DNA of 64,000 nt, from assembly GCF_004209755.1 (NCBI RefSeq), contig NZ_CP035913.1, forward strand, positions 6,448,001-6,512,000, given 5' to 3'. The position numbers and the translations under genes are program-made. Shown in pieces: positions 7,932 through 19,036 of the stretch (within the stretch, counting starts at the first letter, position 1; each line of letters starts with the position of its first letter). This DNA comes from Pseudoduganella lutea. Lineage in GTDB: Bacteria; Pseudomonadota; Gammaproteobacteria; Burkholderiales; Burkholderiaceae_D. The notes beneath the pieces were generated by a model. It was not told where the DNA came from. It saw nothing but the letters and a program-made list of their open reading frames with translations, and did not search any database.

Positions 7932-9035
7932 GTGCAAGCCAAGAAGCCTTACCTGATTGCGGCCATTGCCGTGCTGCTCGCCGCCTGCTCGAAGCCGCCG
8001 GAAAAAACGGAAGACGTGCGTCCGGTACGGGCGATCGTGCTGGAAAGTTCGGACGTCGACGTGAATGCCGAGTTCTCCGGCGAGGTGCGCGCCCGCTACC
8101 AGTCGCAGCTGGGATTCCGCGTGCCCGGCAAGATCGTGGCGCGCAAGGTCGATGTCGGCGCCACCGTGCGCAAGGGCCAGGCGCTGATGCAGCTCGATCC
8201 GCAGGACCTGCGACTCGGGCAGGCGCAGGCGCAGGCCACGCTGCGGGCGACGGAAACGACGCGCGACCTGGCCGCCGCGGACGTGAAACGCTACCGCGAA
8301 CTGCGTGCCCAGAATTTCGTGGCGCAGGCCGTACTCGACGAAAAGGAATCGGCGCTGCGCGCGGCTGAGGCGCAGGTGGATGCGGCCCGCGCCGGCTACC
8401 GCGAGCAGTCGAACCAGGCCGGCTATGCGGCGCTGGTGGCGGACGTCGACGGTGTCGTCACGCAGGTGGCGGCCGAGGCCGGGCAGGTGGTGGCGGCCGG
8501 CACGCCGGTCGTGACGGTGGCGCGCACCGACGAGAAGGAAGTGGTGTTCGGCGTGCCGGAAGACCGCGTGGACGCGTTGCGCCAGGTGTCGGATGTGCAC
8601 GTGCGCCTGTGGGCGGCGCCGGACCAGGTGGTGCCGGCGAAGATCCGTGAAGTGTCGCCGGTGGCCGATCCCGCAACGCGCACGTACGCGTTCAAGGTCG
8701 CGCTGCCGCCCACGCTGACCCAGGCCAAGCTGGGCATGACGGCGGTGGTGCAGTTCGCGTCGAAAGGGGAGCCGAAGATCAAGGTGCCGCTGTCGGCATT
8801 GTTCCACGAACGCAATGCAACCTCCGTCTGGGTGGTCGAGCAGGGCGCCGTCCGGCTGGTGCCGGTGACGGTGGTGGCCGCCGAAGGCAACGACCTGGTG
8901 CTGGGCAGCGGCGTGAAGGCGGGGCAGACGGTCGTGACGGCCGGCGTGCACCTGCTCAAGCCCGGCCAGAAGGTGCGCATCCTGGGTGACGATGTGCCGA
9001 AGGCGCCGCCGGCGCCTGCCGCGAAGGGGGCATGA
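7932..9035 (+). CDS. RND efflux periplasmic adaptor lipoprotein
   Basis: 367 residues. It has a lipoprotein signal with lipobox LLAAC (Cys19), then the membrane fusion protein order: beta-barrel/lipoyl half (GKIVARKVDVGATVRKGQAL), alpha-helical hairpin (about residues 95-155), second lipoyl half (GVVTQVAAEAGQVV) and barrel domain. It links an inner-membrane RND pump to an outer-membrane channel. The start is GTG at 7932, supported by an AGAAGGA sequence 7-13 bases upstream. The stop overlaps the pump's ATG (ATGA). No TetR-type regulator or TolC-type channel gene is adjacent. Substrate unknown. Confidence 0.9.
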   Translation: MQAKKPYLIAAIAVLLAACSKPPEKTEDVRPVRAIVLESSDVDVNAEFSGEVRARYQSQLGFRVPGKIVARKVDVGATVRKGQALMQLDPQDLRLGQAQAQATLRATETTRDLAAADVKRYRELRAQNFVAQAVLDEKESALRAAEAQVDAARAGYREQSNQAGYAALVADVDGVVTQVAAEAGQVVAAGTPVVTVARTDEKEVVFGVPEDRVDALRQVSDVHVRLWAAPDQVVPAKIREVSPVADPATRTYAFKVALPPTLTQAKLGMTAVVQFASKGEPKIKVPLSALFHERNATSVWVVEQGAVRLVPVTVVAAEGNDLVLGSGVKAGQTVVTAGVHLLKPGQKVRILGDDVPKAPPAPAAKGA

Positions 9036-12000
9036 TGAGCGGTTTCAACCGGGGTTTCAATCTCTCGCGGTGGGCCCTCGAACATATTCCGCTGACGCGC
9101 TACCTGATCGCCGTGATGCTGATCGGCGGCATGCTCAGCTACAAGAACCTGGGCCAGGACGAAGACCCGCCGTTCACCTTCCGGATCATGGTGGTGCAGG
9201 CCTTCTGGCCGGGTGCCACGGCGCTGCAGATGGCCAACCAGGTCACGGACAAGCTGGAAAAGAAGCTGCAGGAAACGCCGTATATCGACGAGATCAGCAG
9301 TTACTCGAAGCCAGGCCAGACGCTGATCATGCTCAGCCTGCGCGAATCGACACCGCCGAAGGAAACCGGCAACGCCTGGTACCAGGTGCGCAAGAAGGTG
9401 GGCGACATCGCCGGCACCTTGCCGCAGGGCGTGATCGGACCCACGTTCAACGACGAATTCGGCGACACGTATGGCTCGATCTTTGCGCTGTCGGGCGATG
9501 GCTTCACGTATGCCGAAATGAAGGACTACGCCGACTTTGTGCGCCAGCAACTGCTGCGCGTGGGGAAGGTCTCGAAGGTCGAACTGTTCGGCGTGCAGGA
9601 TGAAAAGATCGACATCGAGTTCTCGCACCAGAAATTCGCCCAACTGGGCATCCCGTTCGAGCAGATCGTCAACCAGATCGCCACGCAGAACACGGTCGAG
9701 GCGACCGGCACGCTGGTGACGCCGACCGACAACCTGCAGGTGCGCGTCACGGGGGCACTGGCCACCGTCAAGGACCTGGAAGACCTGGAGCTGCGCGCCA
9801 ATGGCACCACATTCCGGCTCGGCGATTTCGCGAAGATCCGCCGCGCTTACCAGGATCCGCCGCGCGACAAGATGCGTTTCAACGGCAAGGAAGTGATCGG
9901 GCTGGGCGTCTCGATGGAAAAGGGCGGCAACATCATCGAGATGGGCAAGGCGCTCGAGGAAACCGTGTCCGCCCTGCGGGGCAAGCTGCCGGTCGGGATC
10001 GAGCTGGCGCGCGTGTCGGACCAGCCGCAGGCCGTCACCGCCTCCGTGGGCGAATTCGTCCACACGCTCATCGAGGCCGTGCTGATCGTGCTGGCCGTGA
10101 GCTTCCTGGCGCTGGGGCTGCACACGAAACCGAAGTGGCGGCTGGACGTGCGCCCCGGGCTCGTGGTGGCGCTGACGATTCCATTGGTGCTGGCCGTGAC
10201 GTTCCTGTTAATGCGCATGCTGAACATCGACCTGCACAAGATCTCGCTGGGCGCGCTGATCATCGCGCTGGGCCTGCTGGTCGACGATGCGATCATCGCC
10301 GTCGAAATGATGGTGCGGAAGATGGAGGAAGGTCTGTCGCGCCTCGAGGCGGCCACGTTCGCGTATACATCCACGGCGATGCCGATGCTGACCGGCACGC
10401 TGATCACCGTGGCCGGCTTCGTGCCGATCGGGCTGGCGCAGTCGACGGCGGGCGAGTACACGTTCTCGCTGTTCTCGGTGAACGCGATCGCATTGATCAT
10501 GTCGTGGGTGGTGGCCGTGGTGTTCACGCCCTATATCGGCTACCTGCTGCTGAAGGTACAACCGCACGCGCCCGGCGAGCACGGTCACGACGTGTTCGAT
10601 TCGCCGGGCTTCCAGCGCTTCCGCCGCGTGGTGACCTGGTGCGTGGAGTGGCGCAAGACGACGATCGCGGCCACCCTCGTGATCTTCGCGCTCGGCGTGT
10701 ATGGCTTCAATTTCATCGAGAAGCAGTTCTTCCCGGATTCCTCGCGGCCCGAACTGATGGTGGAGATGTGGTCGCCCGAAGGCACGGCGTTCGCCGCCAA
10801 CGAAGCCCAGGTGAAGAAATTCGAGGACTTCATCCGCAGGCAGCCGGGCGTGGTGTCAGTGACGAGCTACGTGGGCACCGGCAGCCCGCGCTTCTACCTG
10901 CCGCTGGACCAGATCTTCCCGCAATCGAACGTGTCGCAGATCGTGGTGCTGCCGAAGGACCTGCAGGCGCGCGCGGACCTGCAGAAGAAGATCACGCAGG
11001 TCTTCCATGACGATTTTCCCGAAGTGCGCGGCCGCGTGAAGCTGCTGCCGAACGGGCCTCCGGTGCCTTACCCGGTGCAGTTCCGCGTGACGGGCACTGA
11101 GGTCGACAAGGTGCGCACGATCGCCGACCAGGTGAAAGGCATCGTGCGCGCCAACCCGAACGCCGTGGGCGTGAACGACAACTGGAACGAGTCCGTAAAG
11201 GTGCTGCGGCTGGACCTCGACCAGGACCGCATGCGCGCCCTGGGCGTGACGACACAGACGGTGATGCGCGTCGCGAACACGGTGCTGTCCGGCACCGTGG
11301 TCGGCCAGTTCCGCGAGGGCATCCGGCTGATCGACATCCAGGTGCGCCAGCCGGTGGCGGAACGCCAGACGATCGAGATCCTGAACAATACCAACGTGCC
11401 GACGGCGAGCGGCCGTTCGGTGCCGATCTCGCAACTGGCCAGGGTGGACTTCGTGTGGGAGCCGGGCGTCGTGTGGCGCCTGGGCCGCGAGTGGGCCATC
11501 ACCGTGCAGGCCGACGTGGTCGAAGGCATCCAGGGGCCCACCGTGTCGGGGCAGATCAATCCTGAGCTGGCCGACCTGCGCGCGCGCCTGCCGGCCGGCT
11601 ACAAGATCGAGGAAAAGGGCGCGGCCGCCGATTCCGGCGAGGCCGAGCAGTCGATCGCCGTGAACCTGCCGCTGGCGCTGTTCCTGATCTTTACCCTGCT
11701 GATGCTGCAGTTGCACAGCTTCTCGCGATCGCTATTGGTGTTCCTGACCGGGCCGCTGGGCGTGGCCGGGGCGGCGTTCGCGCTGCTGCTGCTGGACCGG
11801 CCGCTGGGCTTCGTGGCGAACCTGGGCATCATCGCGCTGTTCGGCATGATCATCCGCAACTCGGTCATCCTGGTCGACCAGATCGAGCAGGACATCAAGG
11901 GCGGCGCCGCGCCCTGGGATGCGATCGTGGAATCGGCCGTGCGGCGCTGCCGGCCGATCCTGCTGACCGCGGCCGCCGCCGCACTGGCGATGATTCCGCT

Positions 12001-12133
12001 GTCGCGCTCGGTATTCTGGGGGCCGATGGCGGTGGCGATCATGGGCGGGCTGGTGCTGGCGACGGCATTGACGCTGCTGTTCCTGCCGGCCTTGTATGCG
12101 GCATGGTTCCGCGTTAAAAAGCCGGTGCGCTAG
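9032..12133 (+). CDS. RND family efflux permease
   Basis: 1033 residues, full length for the AcrB/MdtBC family. The first helix follows LTRYLIAVMLIGG, two large periplasmic loops are present, and the proton-relay aspartate pair appears in LLVDDAIIAVEMMVRKMEEG. The matching C-terminal half ends with the helix GPMAVAIMGGLVLATALTLL. The DEDPPFTFR segment near residue 45 is typical of the subgroup often annotated as hydrophobe/amphiphile efflux. It is co-translated with the adaptor through a 4-base overlap. Substrate cannot be told from sequence. Confidence 0.92.
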   Translation: MMSGFNRGFNLSRWALEHIPLTRYLIAVMLIGGMLSYKNLGQDEDPPFTFRIMVVQAFWPGATALQMANQVTDKLEKKLQETPYIDEISSYSKPGQTLIMLSLRESTPPKETGNAWYQVRKKVGDIAGTLPQGVIGPTFNDEFGDTYGSIFALSGDGFTYAEMKDYADFVRQQLLRVGKVSKVELFGVQDEKIDIEFSHQKFAQLGIPFEQIVNQIATQNTVEATGTLVTPTDNLQVRVTGALATVKDLEDLELRANGTTFRLGDFAKIRRAYQDPPRDKMRFNGKEVIGLGVSMEKGGNIIEMGKALEETVSALRGKLPVGIELARVSDQPQAVTASVGEFVHTLIEAVLIVLAVSFLALGLHTKPKWRLDVRPGLVVALTIPLVLAVTFLLMRMLNIDLHKISLGALIIALGLLVDDAIIAVEMMVRKMEEGLSRLEAATFAYTSTAMPMLTGTLITVAGFVPIGLAQSTAGEYTFSLFSVNAIALIMSWVVAVVFTPYIGYLLLKVQPHAPGEHGHDVFDSPGFQRFRRVVTWCVEWRKTTIAATLVIFALGVYGFNFIEKQFFPDSSRPELMVEMWSPEGTAFAANEAQVKKFEDFIRRQPGVVSVTSYVGTGSPRFYLPLDQIFPQSNVSQIVVLPKDLQARADLQKKITQVFHDDFPEVRGRVKLLPNGPPVPYPVQFRVTGTEVDKVRTIADQVKGIVRANPNAVGVNDNWNESVKVLRLDLDQDRMRALGVTTQTVMRVANTVLSGTVVGQFREGIRLIDIQVRQPVAERQTIEILNNTNVPTASGRSVPISQLARVDFVWEPGVVWRLGREWAITVQADVVEGIQGPTVSGQINPELADLRARLPAGYKIEEKGAAADSGEAEQSIAVNLPLALFLIFTLLMLQLHSFSRSLLVFLTGPLGVAGAAFALLLLDRPLGFVANLGIIALFGMIIRNSVILVDQIEQDIKGGAAPWDAIVESAVRRCRPILLTAAAAALAMIPLSRSVFWGPMAVAIMGGLVLATALTLLFLPALYAAWFRVKKPVR

Positions 12134-12272
12134 CAATGAATGAAAGCGACATGGACGAATGGGCCAGCTTATTAATTGATCAGTTGGCTAAAGGTCAAAA
12201 ATCATCCCCATTTTTGGGAAAAACCAGTAAAATGCCGTGTTGAAGTTGAAAGCCCCTGTGATTTTCAGGGTA

Positions 12273-12305
12273 GGGCGACCCGTTTTCACTTAATGGTCGC
12301 CCTTT
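12273..12305 (+). terminator. Probable intrinsic terminator after the RND operon
   Basis: GGGCGACC (12273-12280) pairs with GGTCGCCC (12295-12302), followed by only three T. The loop is 14 bases and the U tract is short, so it is a weak candidate. A smaller CCCTG/CAGGG hairpin lies just before it. Confidence 0.45.
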
Positions 12306-12401
12306 GCTTTTGCGCAAAGTAGCAATGGGAAAGCTGGAGATCCCGAACAGCGCCGAGCCGGCTGGTAATACGCGGCGGCGCTTGTCGAGGTTTCCCATAG
12401 C

Positions 12402-12488
12402 GCGAGGATGGCGAAATTGGTAGACGCACCAGGTTTAGGTCCTGACGCCAGCAATGGTGTGGGGGTTCGAGTCCCCCTCCTCGCACCA
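12402..12488 (+). tRNA. tRNA-Leu (anticodon UAG)
   Basis: An 87-base class II tRNA. The acceptor GCGAGGA pairs with TCCTCGC followed by encoded ACCA. The D-arm contains TTGGTAGACGC, the anticodon loop TTTAGGT places TAG at 12436-12438, a long variable arm is present, and the T-arm is GGGGGTTCGAGTCCCCC. The outermost anticodon-stem pair is C-A. It lies 33 bases upstream of tig. Confidence 0.95.
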
Positions 12489-12521
12489 ACAGTATTCACA
12501 AATTTTTTGGACGATCTTTAC

Positions 12522-13862
12522 ATGGCAACTGCTGTCGAAAACTTGGGCAAACTCGAACGCCGACTCACGATTTCCTTCCCGCTGTCGGACGTCCGCTCCG
12601 AAGTGGAAAAGCGCCTGAAGGCGCAAGCCAAGTCCGCGCGCGCCCCCGGCTTCCGCCCGGGCAAGGTGCCGATGAAGATGGTGGCGGCCCAGTATGGCTA
12701 CCAGATCGAAACCGAAGTGCTGAACGATAAAGTGGGCCGCGCGTTCAACGACGCCGCCAACGAAAACAACCTGCGCGTTGCCGGTTTCCCGAAGATCGAA
12801 CCGAAAGAAGGTTCGCCGGAAGGCCAGCTGGCCTTCGACGCCACGTTCGAGGTGTACCCGGAAGTGGAAATCGGCGACCTGTCGCAGGTCGAGGTCGAGA
12901 CCGTGAAGTCGTCCGTGACCGACGTCGAGATCGACAAGACGATCGATATCCTGCGCAAGCAGCGCGTGCACTTCCACACCAAGGGTGAGGCGGGCGAGCA
13001 CGGCGACGGCGGCGAAGCCGTGGCCGCCAACGGCGACCGCGTGACCGTGGATTTCGTGGGCAAGATCGACGGTGAAGAGTTCGCCGGCGGCAAGGCCGAG
13101 GATTATGTGTTCGTGCTGGGCGAAGGCCGCATGCTGCCGGAATTCGAAGCCGCGACCGTGGGCCTGAAAGTGGGCGAGGCGAAGACCTTCCCGCTGGCCT
13201 TCCCGGAGGATTACCACGGCAAGGACGTGGCCGGCAAGACCGCCGAGTTCACCATCACGCTGAAGAAGCTGGAATGGGCGCACCTGCCGGAAGTCGATGC
13301 CGAGTTCGCGAAATCGCTGGGCGTGGCCGATGGCGACCTGGCCAAGATGCGCGATGACATCAAGGTCAACCTGGAGCGCGAAGTGAACGGCCGTGTCAAG
13401 GCGCGCAACAAGGAAGCCGTGATGGATGCGCTGGTGAACACCGCCACGCTGGACGTGCCCCAGGCGCTGATCGACCAGGACACCGAGCGCCTGGCCGAGA
13501 TGACCCGCCAGGACATGGCCGCCCGCGGCATGAACGTAAAAGATGTACCATTCCCTCCGGAGCTGTTCAAGGACAAGGCCGAGCGCCGCGTGCGCCTGGG
13601 CCTGATCCTGTCGAAGCTGGTGGGCGACAACGAACTGCAAGCCACGCCGGAACAGGTGAAGGCGCAGATCGAAGACTTCGCGCAGAGCTATGAAGATCCG
13701 CGCGAAGTGCTGAAGTACTACTACAGCGACCGTCGCCGCCTGGCCGAGGTGGAAGCCCTTGTATTGGAAGAAAACGTCGTTACTTACGTCCTGGGCCTGT
13801 CGAAGACGTCGGCGAAGGAAGTGCCGTTCGACGAACTGATGGGAAGCGCAGCACAGGGCTAA
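12522..13862 (+). CDS. tig: Trigger factor (ribosome-associated chaperone)
   Basis: 446 residues, normal length. The N-terminal ribosome-binding domain contains the signature [14 protein letters not shown] (about residues 40-53). The FKBP-type prolyl isomerase domain follows (about residues 165-255, with [14 protein letters not shown] and [16 protein letters not shown]), then the helical C-terminal chaperone arms. It meets nascent chains at the ribosome exit. The ATG at 12522 is chosen for the [15 protein letters not shown] family N-terminus; an earlier in-frame start would lie within the tRNA. It leads the tig-clpP-clpX-lon block. Confidence 0.97.
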   Translation: MATAVENLGKLERRLTISFPLSDVRSEVEKRLKAQAKSARAPGFRPGKVPMKMVAAQYGYQIETEVLNDKVGRAFNDAANENNLRVAGFPKIEPKEGSPEGQLAFDATFEVYPEVEIGDLSQVEVETVKSSVTDVEIDKTIDILRKQRVHFHTKGEAGEHGDGGEAVAANGDRVTVDFVGKIDGEEFAGGKAEDYVFVLGEGRMLPEFEAATVGLKVGEAKTFPLAFPEDYHGKDVAGKTAEFTITLKKLEWAHLPEVDAEFAKSLGVADGDLAKMRDDIKVNLEREVNGRVKARNKEAVMDALVNTATLDVPQALIDQDTERLAEMTRQDMAARGMNVKDVPFPPELFKDKAERRVRLGLILSKLVGDNELQATPEQVKAQIEDFAQSYEDPREVLKYYYSDRRRLAEVEALVLEENVVTYVLGLSKTSAKEVPFDELMGSAAQG

Positions 13863-13955
13863 GTAAGCCTGTCGCACAACATCCGGCACCGGCCGGCTGC
13901 AAGTTACGTGATGTTGCGGACTTCAGCCGGCCGGTGCGTTTCACAAGGAAAAGGA

Positions 13956-14582
13956 ATGATCGGAATGAACCGCAATCCGGCGCTGGACACGGAAATGCTC
14001 GGCCTGGTGCCGATGGTGATCGAACAGAGCGGCCGTGGCGAGCGCTCGTATGACATTTACTCGCGCCTGCTGAAAGAGCGCGTGATCTTCATGGTCGGCC
14101 CGGTCAACGACCAGATGGCCAACCTGATCGTGGCGCAGCTGCTGTTCCTGGAGAGCGAGAATCCCGACAAGGACATCTCGCTGTACATCAATTCGCCTGG
14201 CGGTTCGGTTTCGGCTGGCCTGGCGATTTTCGATACGATGCAGTTCATTAAACCCGATGTGTCGACGCTGTGCACGGGCATGGCCGCGTCGATGGGCGCC
14301 TTCCTGCTGGCCGCCGGCGCCAAGGGCAAGCGTTTCTCGCTGCCGAATTCGCGCATCATGATCCACCAGCCTTCCGGTGGGTCGCAAGGCCAGGCTTCCG
14401 ATATCGAGATCCAGGCGAAGGAAATCCTGTACCTGCGTCATCGCCTGAACAGTATCCTCGCGGAACGCACCGGCCAGACGATCGACCAGATCGCCAAGGA
14501 CACGGACCGCGATCGCTTCATGTCCGGTGACGAGGCCGCCGAATATGGCCTGATCGACAAGGTGCTGACGACCCGCGCTTGA
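13956..14582 (+). CDS. clpP: ATP-dependent Clp protease proteolytic subunit ClpP
   Basis: 208 residues. The catalytic triad is visible: Ser in [12 protein letters not shown] (about residue 112), His in MIHQPSGG (about residue 137) and Asp in [10 protein letters not shown]. ClpP forms the tetradecameric chamber fed by ClpX. AAGGAAAAGGA lies just before two close in-frame ATGs (13956 and 13965); the first is used here, and the second is only three residues shorter. A strong terminator follows about 48 bases after the stop, so clpX is at least partly transcribed separately. Confidence 0.97.
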   Translation: MIGMNRNPALDTEMLGLVPMVIEQSGRGERSYDIYSRLLKERVIFMVGPVNDQMANLIVAQLLFLESENPDKDISLYINSPGGSVSAGLAIFDTMQFIKPDVSTLCTGMAASMGAFLLAAGAKGKRFSLPNSRIMIHQPSGGSQGQASDIEIQAKEILYLRHRLNSILAERTGQTIDQIAKDTDRDRFMSGDEAAEYGLIDKVLTTRA

Positions 14583-14629
14583 TTCGACCCAGGCCGGTAG
14601 CGGTTAGCGCGAGCCAAAACGCGAAAATT

Positions 14630-14666
14630 ACGCCCGGACGCCACACCGTTCCGGGCGTTTTATTTT
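14630..14666 (+). terminator. Intrinsic terminator after clpP
   Basis: A perfect 9-bp stem, ACGCCCGGA (14630-14638) with TCCGGGCGT (14650-14658), followed by a T-rich tract TTTATTTTTATTT. Confidence 0.85.
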
Positions 14667-14863
14667 TATTTCGGGTAGCATGTGGTTGTGTGCAGGACTT
14701 CTTGCTCCATCACACGCCACGTCTGAATGCCGCATGTGTACGCTACGTCATGTCTTACTGTGGATCTGAACGGCGTATCATTTTGCGGCTGTCCGGCGGC
14801 TCATTCAGCGGCACAGTCAGCAATGCGTGCAGCACCCATTCTTGTAACTAAAGAAAACGTCCC

Positions 14864-16132
14864 ATGTCCGACAAAAAATCTTCCAGCGGCGAAAAACTTC
14901 TGTACTGCTCCTTCTGCGGCAAGAGCCAGCACGAGGTCAAGAAGCTGATCGCCGGGCCCTCCGTCTTCATCTGCGACGAGTGCATTGATTTGTGCAATGA
15001 CATCATCCGCGACGAGACGTCCAGCATCGAATCCGTTACGGGCGCCAAGTCGGACCTGCCGACGCCCCACGAAATCGCCGAGCTGCTGAACCAGTATGTG
15101 ATCGGCCAGCAAACGGCGAAGCGCATCCTGTCGGTGGCGGTGTACAACCACTACAAGCGCCTGAAACACCTCGGCAAGAAGGACGACGTCGAGCTGGCCA
15201 AGAGCAATATCCTGCTCGTCGGCCCGACCGGTTCCGGCAAGACCCTGCTGGCGCAAACGCTGGCGCGCATGCTGAACGTGCCGTTCGTCATCGCCGACGC
15301 CACCACGCTGACCGAAGCCGGCTACGTGGGCGAAGACGTTGAAAACATCATCCAGAAGCTGCTGCAGAGCTGCAACTACGATGTGGAAAAAGCCCAGCGC
15401 GGCATTGTCTACATCGATGAGATCGACAAGATCTCGCGCAAGTCCGACAACCCGTCGATCACCCGCGACGTGTCCGGCGAAGGCGTGCAGCAGGCGCTGC
15501 TGAAGCTGATCGAAGGCACGATGGCTTCCGTGCCGCCGCAAGGTGGCCGCAAGCATCCGAACCAGGATTTCGTGCAGATCGACACCACGAACATCATGTT
15601 CATCTGCGGCGGCGCGTTCGACGGCCTGGCGAAGATCATCTCGAACCGTTCGGAAAAGAGCGGCATCGGCTTCTCCGCCACCGTGAAGAGCCAGGAACAG
15701 CGTTCCAACAGCGATATCCTGCTGGAAGCGGAACCGGAAGACCTGATCAAGTTCGGCCTGATCCCCGAACTGGTCGGCCGCCTGCCGGTGGTGGCCACGC
15801 TGGCCGAGCTGACGGAAGAGGCGCTGATCCAGATCCTGGTCGAGCCGAAAAATGCGCTGATCAAGCAATACGGCAAGCTGCTGGAAATGGAAGGCGCGGA
15901 ACTGGAAATCCGCCCGGCCGCGCTGCACGCGATCGCCCGCAAGGCGCTGGCCCGCAAGACCGGTGCCCGTGGCCTGCGTTCGATCCTGGAACATGCACTG
16001 CTGGACATTATGTATGACCTGCCGAATCAGCAGAATGTCACGAAAGTGGTTATCGACGAAAACACCATTACCCAAGGTGCAAAGCCGTTGTTGATTTATC
16101 AGGAGTCGCCAAAAGCGTCCGGCGAGAATTGA
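14864..16132 (+). CDS. clpX: ATP-dependent Clp protease ATP-binding subunit ClpX
   Basis: 422 residues. The N-terminal C4 zinc-binding domain ([16 protein letters not shown]) is followed by the AAA+ module with Walker A GPTGSGKT (about residues 120-127) and Walker [11 protein letters not shown], then the IGF loop in [12 protein letters not shown] that docks on ClpP. ClpX unfolds tagged substrates and threads them into ClpP. It lies 281 bases after clpP, with the clpP terminator between them. A hairpin terminator stands between it and lon. Confidence 0.98.
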   Translation: MSDKKSSSGEKLLYCSFCGKSQHEVKKLIAGPSVFICDECIDLCNDIIRDETSSIESVTGAKSDLPTPHEIAELLNQYVIGQQTAKRILSVAVYNHYKRLKHLGKKDDVELAKSNILLVGPTGSGKTLLAQTLARMLNVPFVIADATTLTEAGYVGEDVENIIQKLLQSCNYDVEKAQRGIVYIDEIDKISRKSDNPSITRDVSGEGVQQALLKLIEGTMASVPPQGGRKHPNQDFVQIDTTNIMFICGGAFDGLAKIISNRSEKSGIGFSATVKSQEQRSNSDILLEAEPEDLIKFGLIPELVGRLPVVATLAELTEEALIQILVEPKNALIKQYGKLLEMEGAELEIRPAALHAIARKALARKTGARGLRSILEHALLDIMYDLPNQQNVTKVVIDENTITQGAKPLLIYQESPKASGEN

Positions 16133-16235
16133 TTTATCAAGAAACCAAGGCCTGCACACAGGTCGAAAAAAGCGTTTTGCATCCTTAGAGCAACGCAGTA
16201 CAATCGAAACCAATAAGAGAAGCAGGCTTCACTCG

Positions 16236-16274
16236 AAAAGCCACTCGCGGCGCTCGTCGCGCGTGGCTTTTTTA
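16236..16274 (+). terminator. Intrinsic terminator after clpX
   Basis: AAAAGCCAC (16236-16244) pairs with GTGGCTTTT (16263-16271), and inner CGCG/CGCG pairing extends the stem past one mismatch. A run of seven T (16268-16274) follows. Confidence 0.82.
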
Positions 16275-16355
16275 TTTTCTGCTGACTTTTAGAGCAGCGC
16301 CGCCAATGTTTTCAGCAAAGTTAATGTGTTGAGAAGAATTATTCTGGCGGCGGGT

Positions 16356-16383
16356 CTTGTGATTCGGCTGCGAGTGCCTACAT
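16356..16383 (+). promoter_or_regulatory. Possible heat-shock (sigma-32-type) promoter of lon
   Basis: CTTGTG at 16356-16361 and CCTACAT at 16377-16383 are separated by 15 bases, about 30 bases before the lon ATG. This resembles CTTGAA-N13/14-CCCCAT, but the match is partial and the spacing slightly long. Confidence 0.3.
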
Positions 16384-16412
16384 CATAAACATGCTTTTAC
16401 ATAAGGTACGCC

Positions 16413-18824
16413 ATGACAACTTCCAAATTAACTGAGCAGACCCAACTGCCGTTGTTGCCTTTACGGGATGTCGTCGTTTTCCCGCATATGGTGATACCCC
16501 TGTTCGTGGGGCGTCCAAAATCGATCAAGGCGCTGGAAGCGGCAATGGAGCAAGGCAAGAGCATCATGCTTGCCGCACAAAAGGCTGCCGCAAAGGACGA
16601 ACCTTCTCCCACCGATATTTATGAAATCGGCTGCGTTGCCAACATCCTGCAAATGCTGAAGCTGCCCGACGGTACCGTGAAGGTGCTGGTCGAAGGCGCG
16701 CAGCGCGCACGCATCCGCAAGATTACCGATACGCCCACGCACTTCGTGGCCGAGCTGCAGCCTCTCGATTCCGAAATCGGCGACGATTCCGAGATTGAGG
16801 CGATGCGCCGCGCGATCGTGCAGCAGTTCGACCAGTACGTCAAACTGAACAAGAAAATCCCGCCCGAGATCCTCGCTTCGCTGTCGGGCATCGATGACGC
16901 CGGCCGCCTGGCCGATACGGTGGCCGCCCACCTGCCGCTGAAGCTGGAACAGAAGCAGGTGATCCTCGAGATCTTCAATGTCGCCAAGCGCCTGGAGCAC
17001 CTGCTCGGCCAGCTCGAAGGCGAGCTCGATATCCTGCAGGTCGAAAAGCGCATCCGTGGCCGCGTCAAGCGCCAGATGGAAAAGTCGCAGCGCGAGTACT
17101 ACCTGAACGAACAGGTCAAGGCCATCCAGAAGGAACTGGGCGAAGGCGAAGAGGGCGCCGATTTCGACGAACTCGAGAAGAAGGTGCAGGCCGCCAAGAT
17201 GCCGAAGGAGGCACTGGACAAGGCCAATGCCGAGCTGAAGAAGCTGAAGCTGATGTCGCCGATGTCGGCCGAAGCCACTGTGGTGCGCAACTATATCGAC
17301 ACGCTGGTGTCGCTGCCTTGGAAGAAGAAATCCAAGGTCAACGGCGACCTGTCCAACGCCGAGAAGGTGCTCGACACGGATCACTATGGCCTCGAGAAGG
17401 TCAAGGAACGCATCCTGGAATACCTCGCGGTGCAGCAGCGCGTGGACAAGCTGAAGGCGCCGATCCTTTGCTTCGTCGGCCCTCCGGGTGTCGGCAAGAC
17501 GTCGCTGGGCCAGTCGATCGCCCGTGCCACGAACCGCAAGTACGTGCGGATGGCGCTCGGCGGTGTGCGCGACGAAGCCGAGATCCGCGGCCACCGCCGT
17601 ACCTACATCGGCTCGATGCCGGGCAAGGTGCTGCAGTCGCTGGCGAAGGTCGGCGTGCGTAATCCGCTGTTCTTGCTGGACGAGATCGACAAGATGGGCG
17701 CGGACTTCCGCGGCGATCCGTCGTCGGCCCTGCTCGAGGTGCTGGATCCGGAACAGAACCACACGTTCTCGGACCACTACATCGAGGTGGACTTCGACCT
17801 GTCCGACGTGATGTTCGTGGCCACGTCGAACTCGTACAACATCCCGCCGGCGCTGCTGGACCGGATGGAAGTGATCCGCCTGTCGGGCTATACCGAGGAT
17901 GAAAAAACCAGTATCGCGCTGCGCTACCTGCTGCCGAAGCAGATCAAGAACAACGGCCTGAAGGAAGGTGAAGTGTCGGTCAGCGAAGCGGCCATCCGCG
18001 ACGTGATCCGCTACTACACCCGCGAAGCCGGCGTGCGTTCGCTGGAACGCGAAGTGTCGAAGATCTGCCGCAAGGTCGTCAAGCTGCTGCTGCTGAAGAA
18101 GACCGAGAAGAAGGTCATCGTCACGCCGAAGAACCTCGATAAATTCCTGGGTGTGCGCCGCTATGATTTTGGCGTGGCCGAGAAGGAGAACCAGGTGGGG
18201 CAGGTGGTCGGCCTTGCCTGGACCGAGGTCGGTGGCGACCTGCTGACGATCGAATCGGTTGCGATGCCAGGCAAGGGCGCCGTGCTGCGCACCGGCACGC
18301 TGGGCGACGTGATGAAGGAATCGATCGAGGCTGCCCGCACGGTCGTCAGGAGCCGCGCGCAGCGCCTCGGCATCAAGCCGGAAGTGTTCGAGAAGCAGGA
18401 CATCCACATCCACGTGCCGGAAGGCGCGACGCCGAAGGACGGTCCGTCCGCCGGTATCGCGATGACGACGGCGATGGTGTCGGTGTTCACCGGCATTCCG
18501 GTTCGCGCCGACGTGGCGATGACGGGCGAGATCACGCTGCGCGGCGAGGTATTGCCGATCGGCGGCCTGAAGGAAAAGCTGCTGGCGGCTCACCGCGGCG
18601 GTATCAAGACGGTGCTGATCCCCGAGCAGAACGTGAAGGACCTGGCCGAGATTCCGGACAACGTCAAGAACAAGCTCGAGATCGTGCCGGTGCGCTGGAT
18701 CGACAAGGTGCTGGAAATCGCCCTGGAACGCCAGCCGGAACCGCTCGCCGAAGTGCCTGCCGTGGAGCCGGTCGCGGCAGCCACGCAGAAGGCGGATGGC
18801 CCGACGGAAGTGGTCAAGCACTGA
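16413..18824 (+). CDS. lon: Endopeptidase La (Lon protease)
   Basis: 803 residues, standard for LonA. The N-terminal substrate domain begins [21 protein letters not shown] coiled-coil linker follows (about residues 190-270), then the AAA+ module with Walker A GPPGVGKT (about residues 356-363) and Walker [13 protein letters not shown], then the protease domain with catalytic Ser in [11 protein letters not shown] (about residue 679) and Lys in [14 protein letters not shown]. It degrades misfolded and short-lived regulatory proteins in the cytosol. It has its own upstream region and is bounded by terminators on both sides. Confidence 0.98.
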   Translation: MTTSKLTEQTQLPLLPLRDVVVFPHMVIPLFVGRPKSIKALEAAMEQGKSIMLAAQKAAAKDEPSPTDIYEIGCVANILQMLKLPDGTVKVLVEGAQRARIRKITDTPTHFVAELQPLDSEIGDDSEIEAMRRAIVQQFDQYVKLNKKIPPEILASLSGIDDAGRLADTVAAHLPLKLEQKQVILEIFNVAKRLEHLLGQLEGELDILQVEKRIRGRVKRQMEKSQREYYLNEQVKAIQKELGEGEEGADFDELEKKVQAAKMPKEALDKANAELKKLKLMSPMSAEATVVRNYIDTLVSLPWKKKSKVNGDLSNAEKVLDTDHYGLEKVKERILEYLAVQQRVDKLKAPILCFVGPPGVGKTSLGQSIARATNRKYVRMALGGVRDEAEIRGHRRTYIGSMPGKVLQSLAKVGVRNPLFLLDEIDKMGADFRGDPSSALLEVLDPEQNHTFSDHYIEVDFDLSDVMFVATSNSYNIPPALLDRMEVIRLSGYTEDEKTSIALRYLLPKQIKNNGLKEGEVSVSEAAIRDVIRYYTREAGVRSLEREVSKICRKVVKLLLLKKTEKKVIVTPKNLDKFLGVRRYDFGVAEKENQVGQVVGLAWTEVGGDLLTIESVAMPGKGAVLRTGTLGDVMKESIEAARTVVRSRAQRLGIKPEVFEKQDIHIHVPEGATPKDGPSAGIAMTTAMVSVFTGIPVRADVAMTGEITLRGEVLPIGGLKEKLLAAHRGGIKTVLIPEQNVKDLAEIPDNVKNKLEIVPVRWIDKVLEIALERQPEPLAEVPAVEPVAAATQKADGPTEVVKH

Positions 18825-18844
18825 CGTTTTACGGCGCGTCGTGA

Positions 18845-18873
18845 AAAACAGGCACCCGAGGGTGCCTGTTTTG
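18845..18873 (+). terminator. Intrinsic terminator after lon
   Basis: A perfect 12-bp stem, AAAACAGGCACC with GGTGCCTGTTTT, around a CGAG tetraloop (18857-18860). Confidence 0.9.
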
Positions 18874-18906
18874 CGTTTCAGAGGGTGTTTTTTACATATT
18901 GACGCC

Positions 18907-18936
18907 TTGACACAGAGCAAGCCCGGCTTGTTTAAT
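18907..18936 (+). promoter_or_regulatory. Sigma-70-type promoter for hupB
   Basis: A perfect -35 TTGACA (18907-18912) is followed after 18 bases by TTTAAT (18931-18936), about 100 bases upstream of the hupB start. Confidence 0.6.
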
Positions 18937-19036
18937 ACGGCCTGAGATTTTTCTCTGCCTTGAAAGTACCGCTTTCGTCCTGAAAAACGAAATAAACGGT
19001 ATAAACGATTTAAACCTTTGTGACGGGGAACAAGCT

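Noticed and set aside
12136..12243. 35-codon frame just after the RND pump gene (MNESDMDEWASLLIDQLAKG)
   Set aside because: No ribosome site, AT-rich unlike its neighbours, and no family. Possibly chance or a relic.
12408..12521. Upstream extension of the trigger factor frame
   Set aside because: It runs through the tRNA-Leu gene; the family N-terminus begins at 12522.
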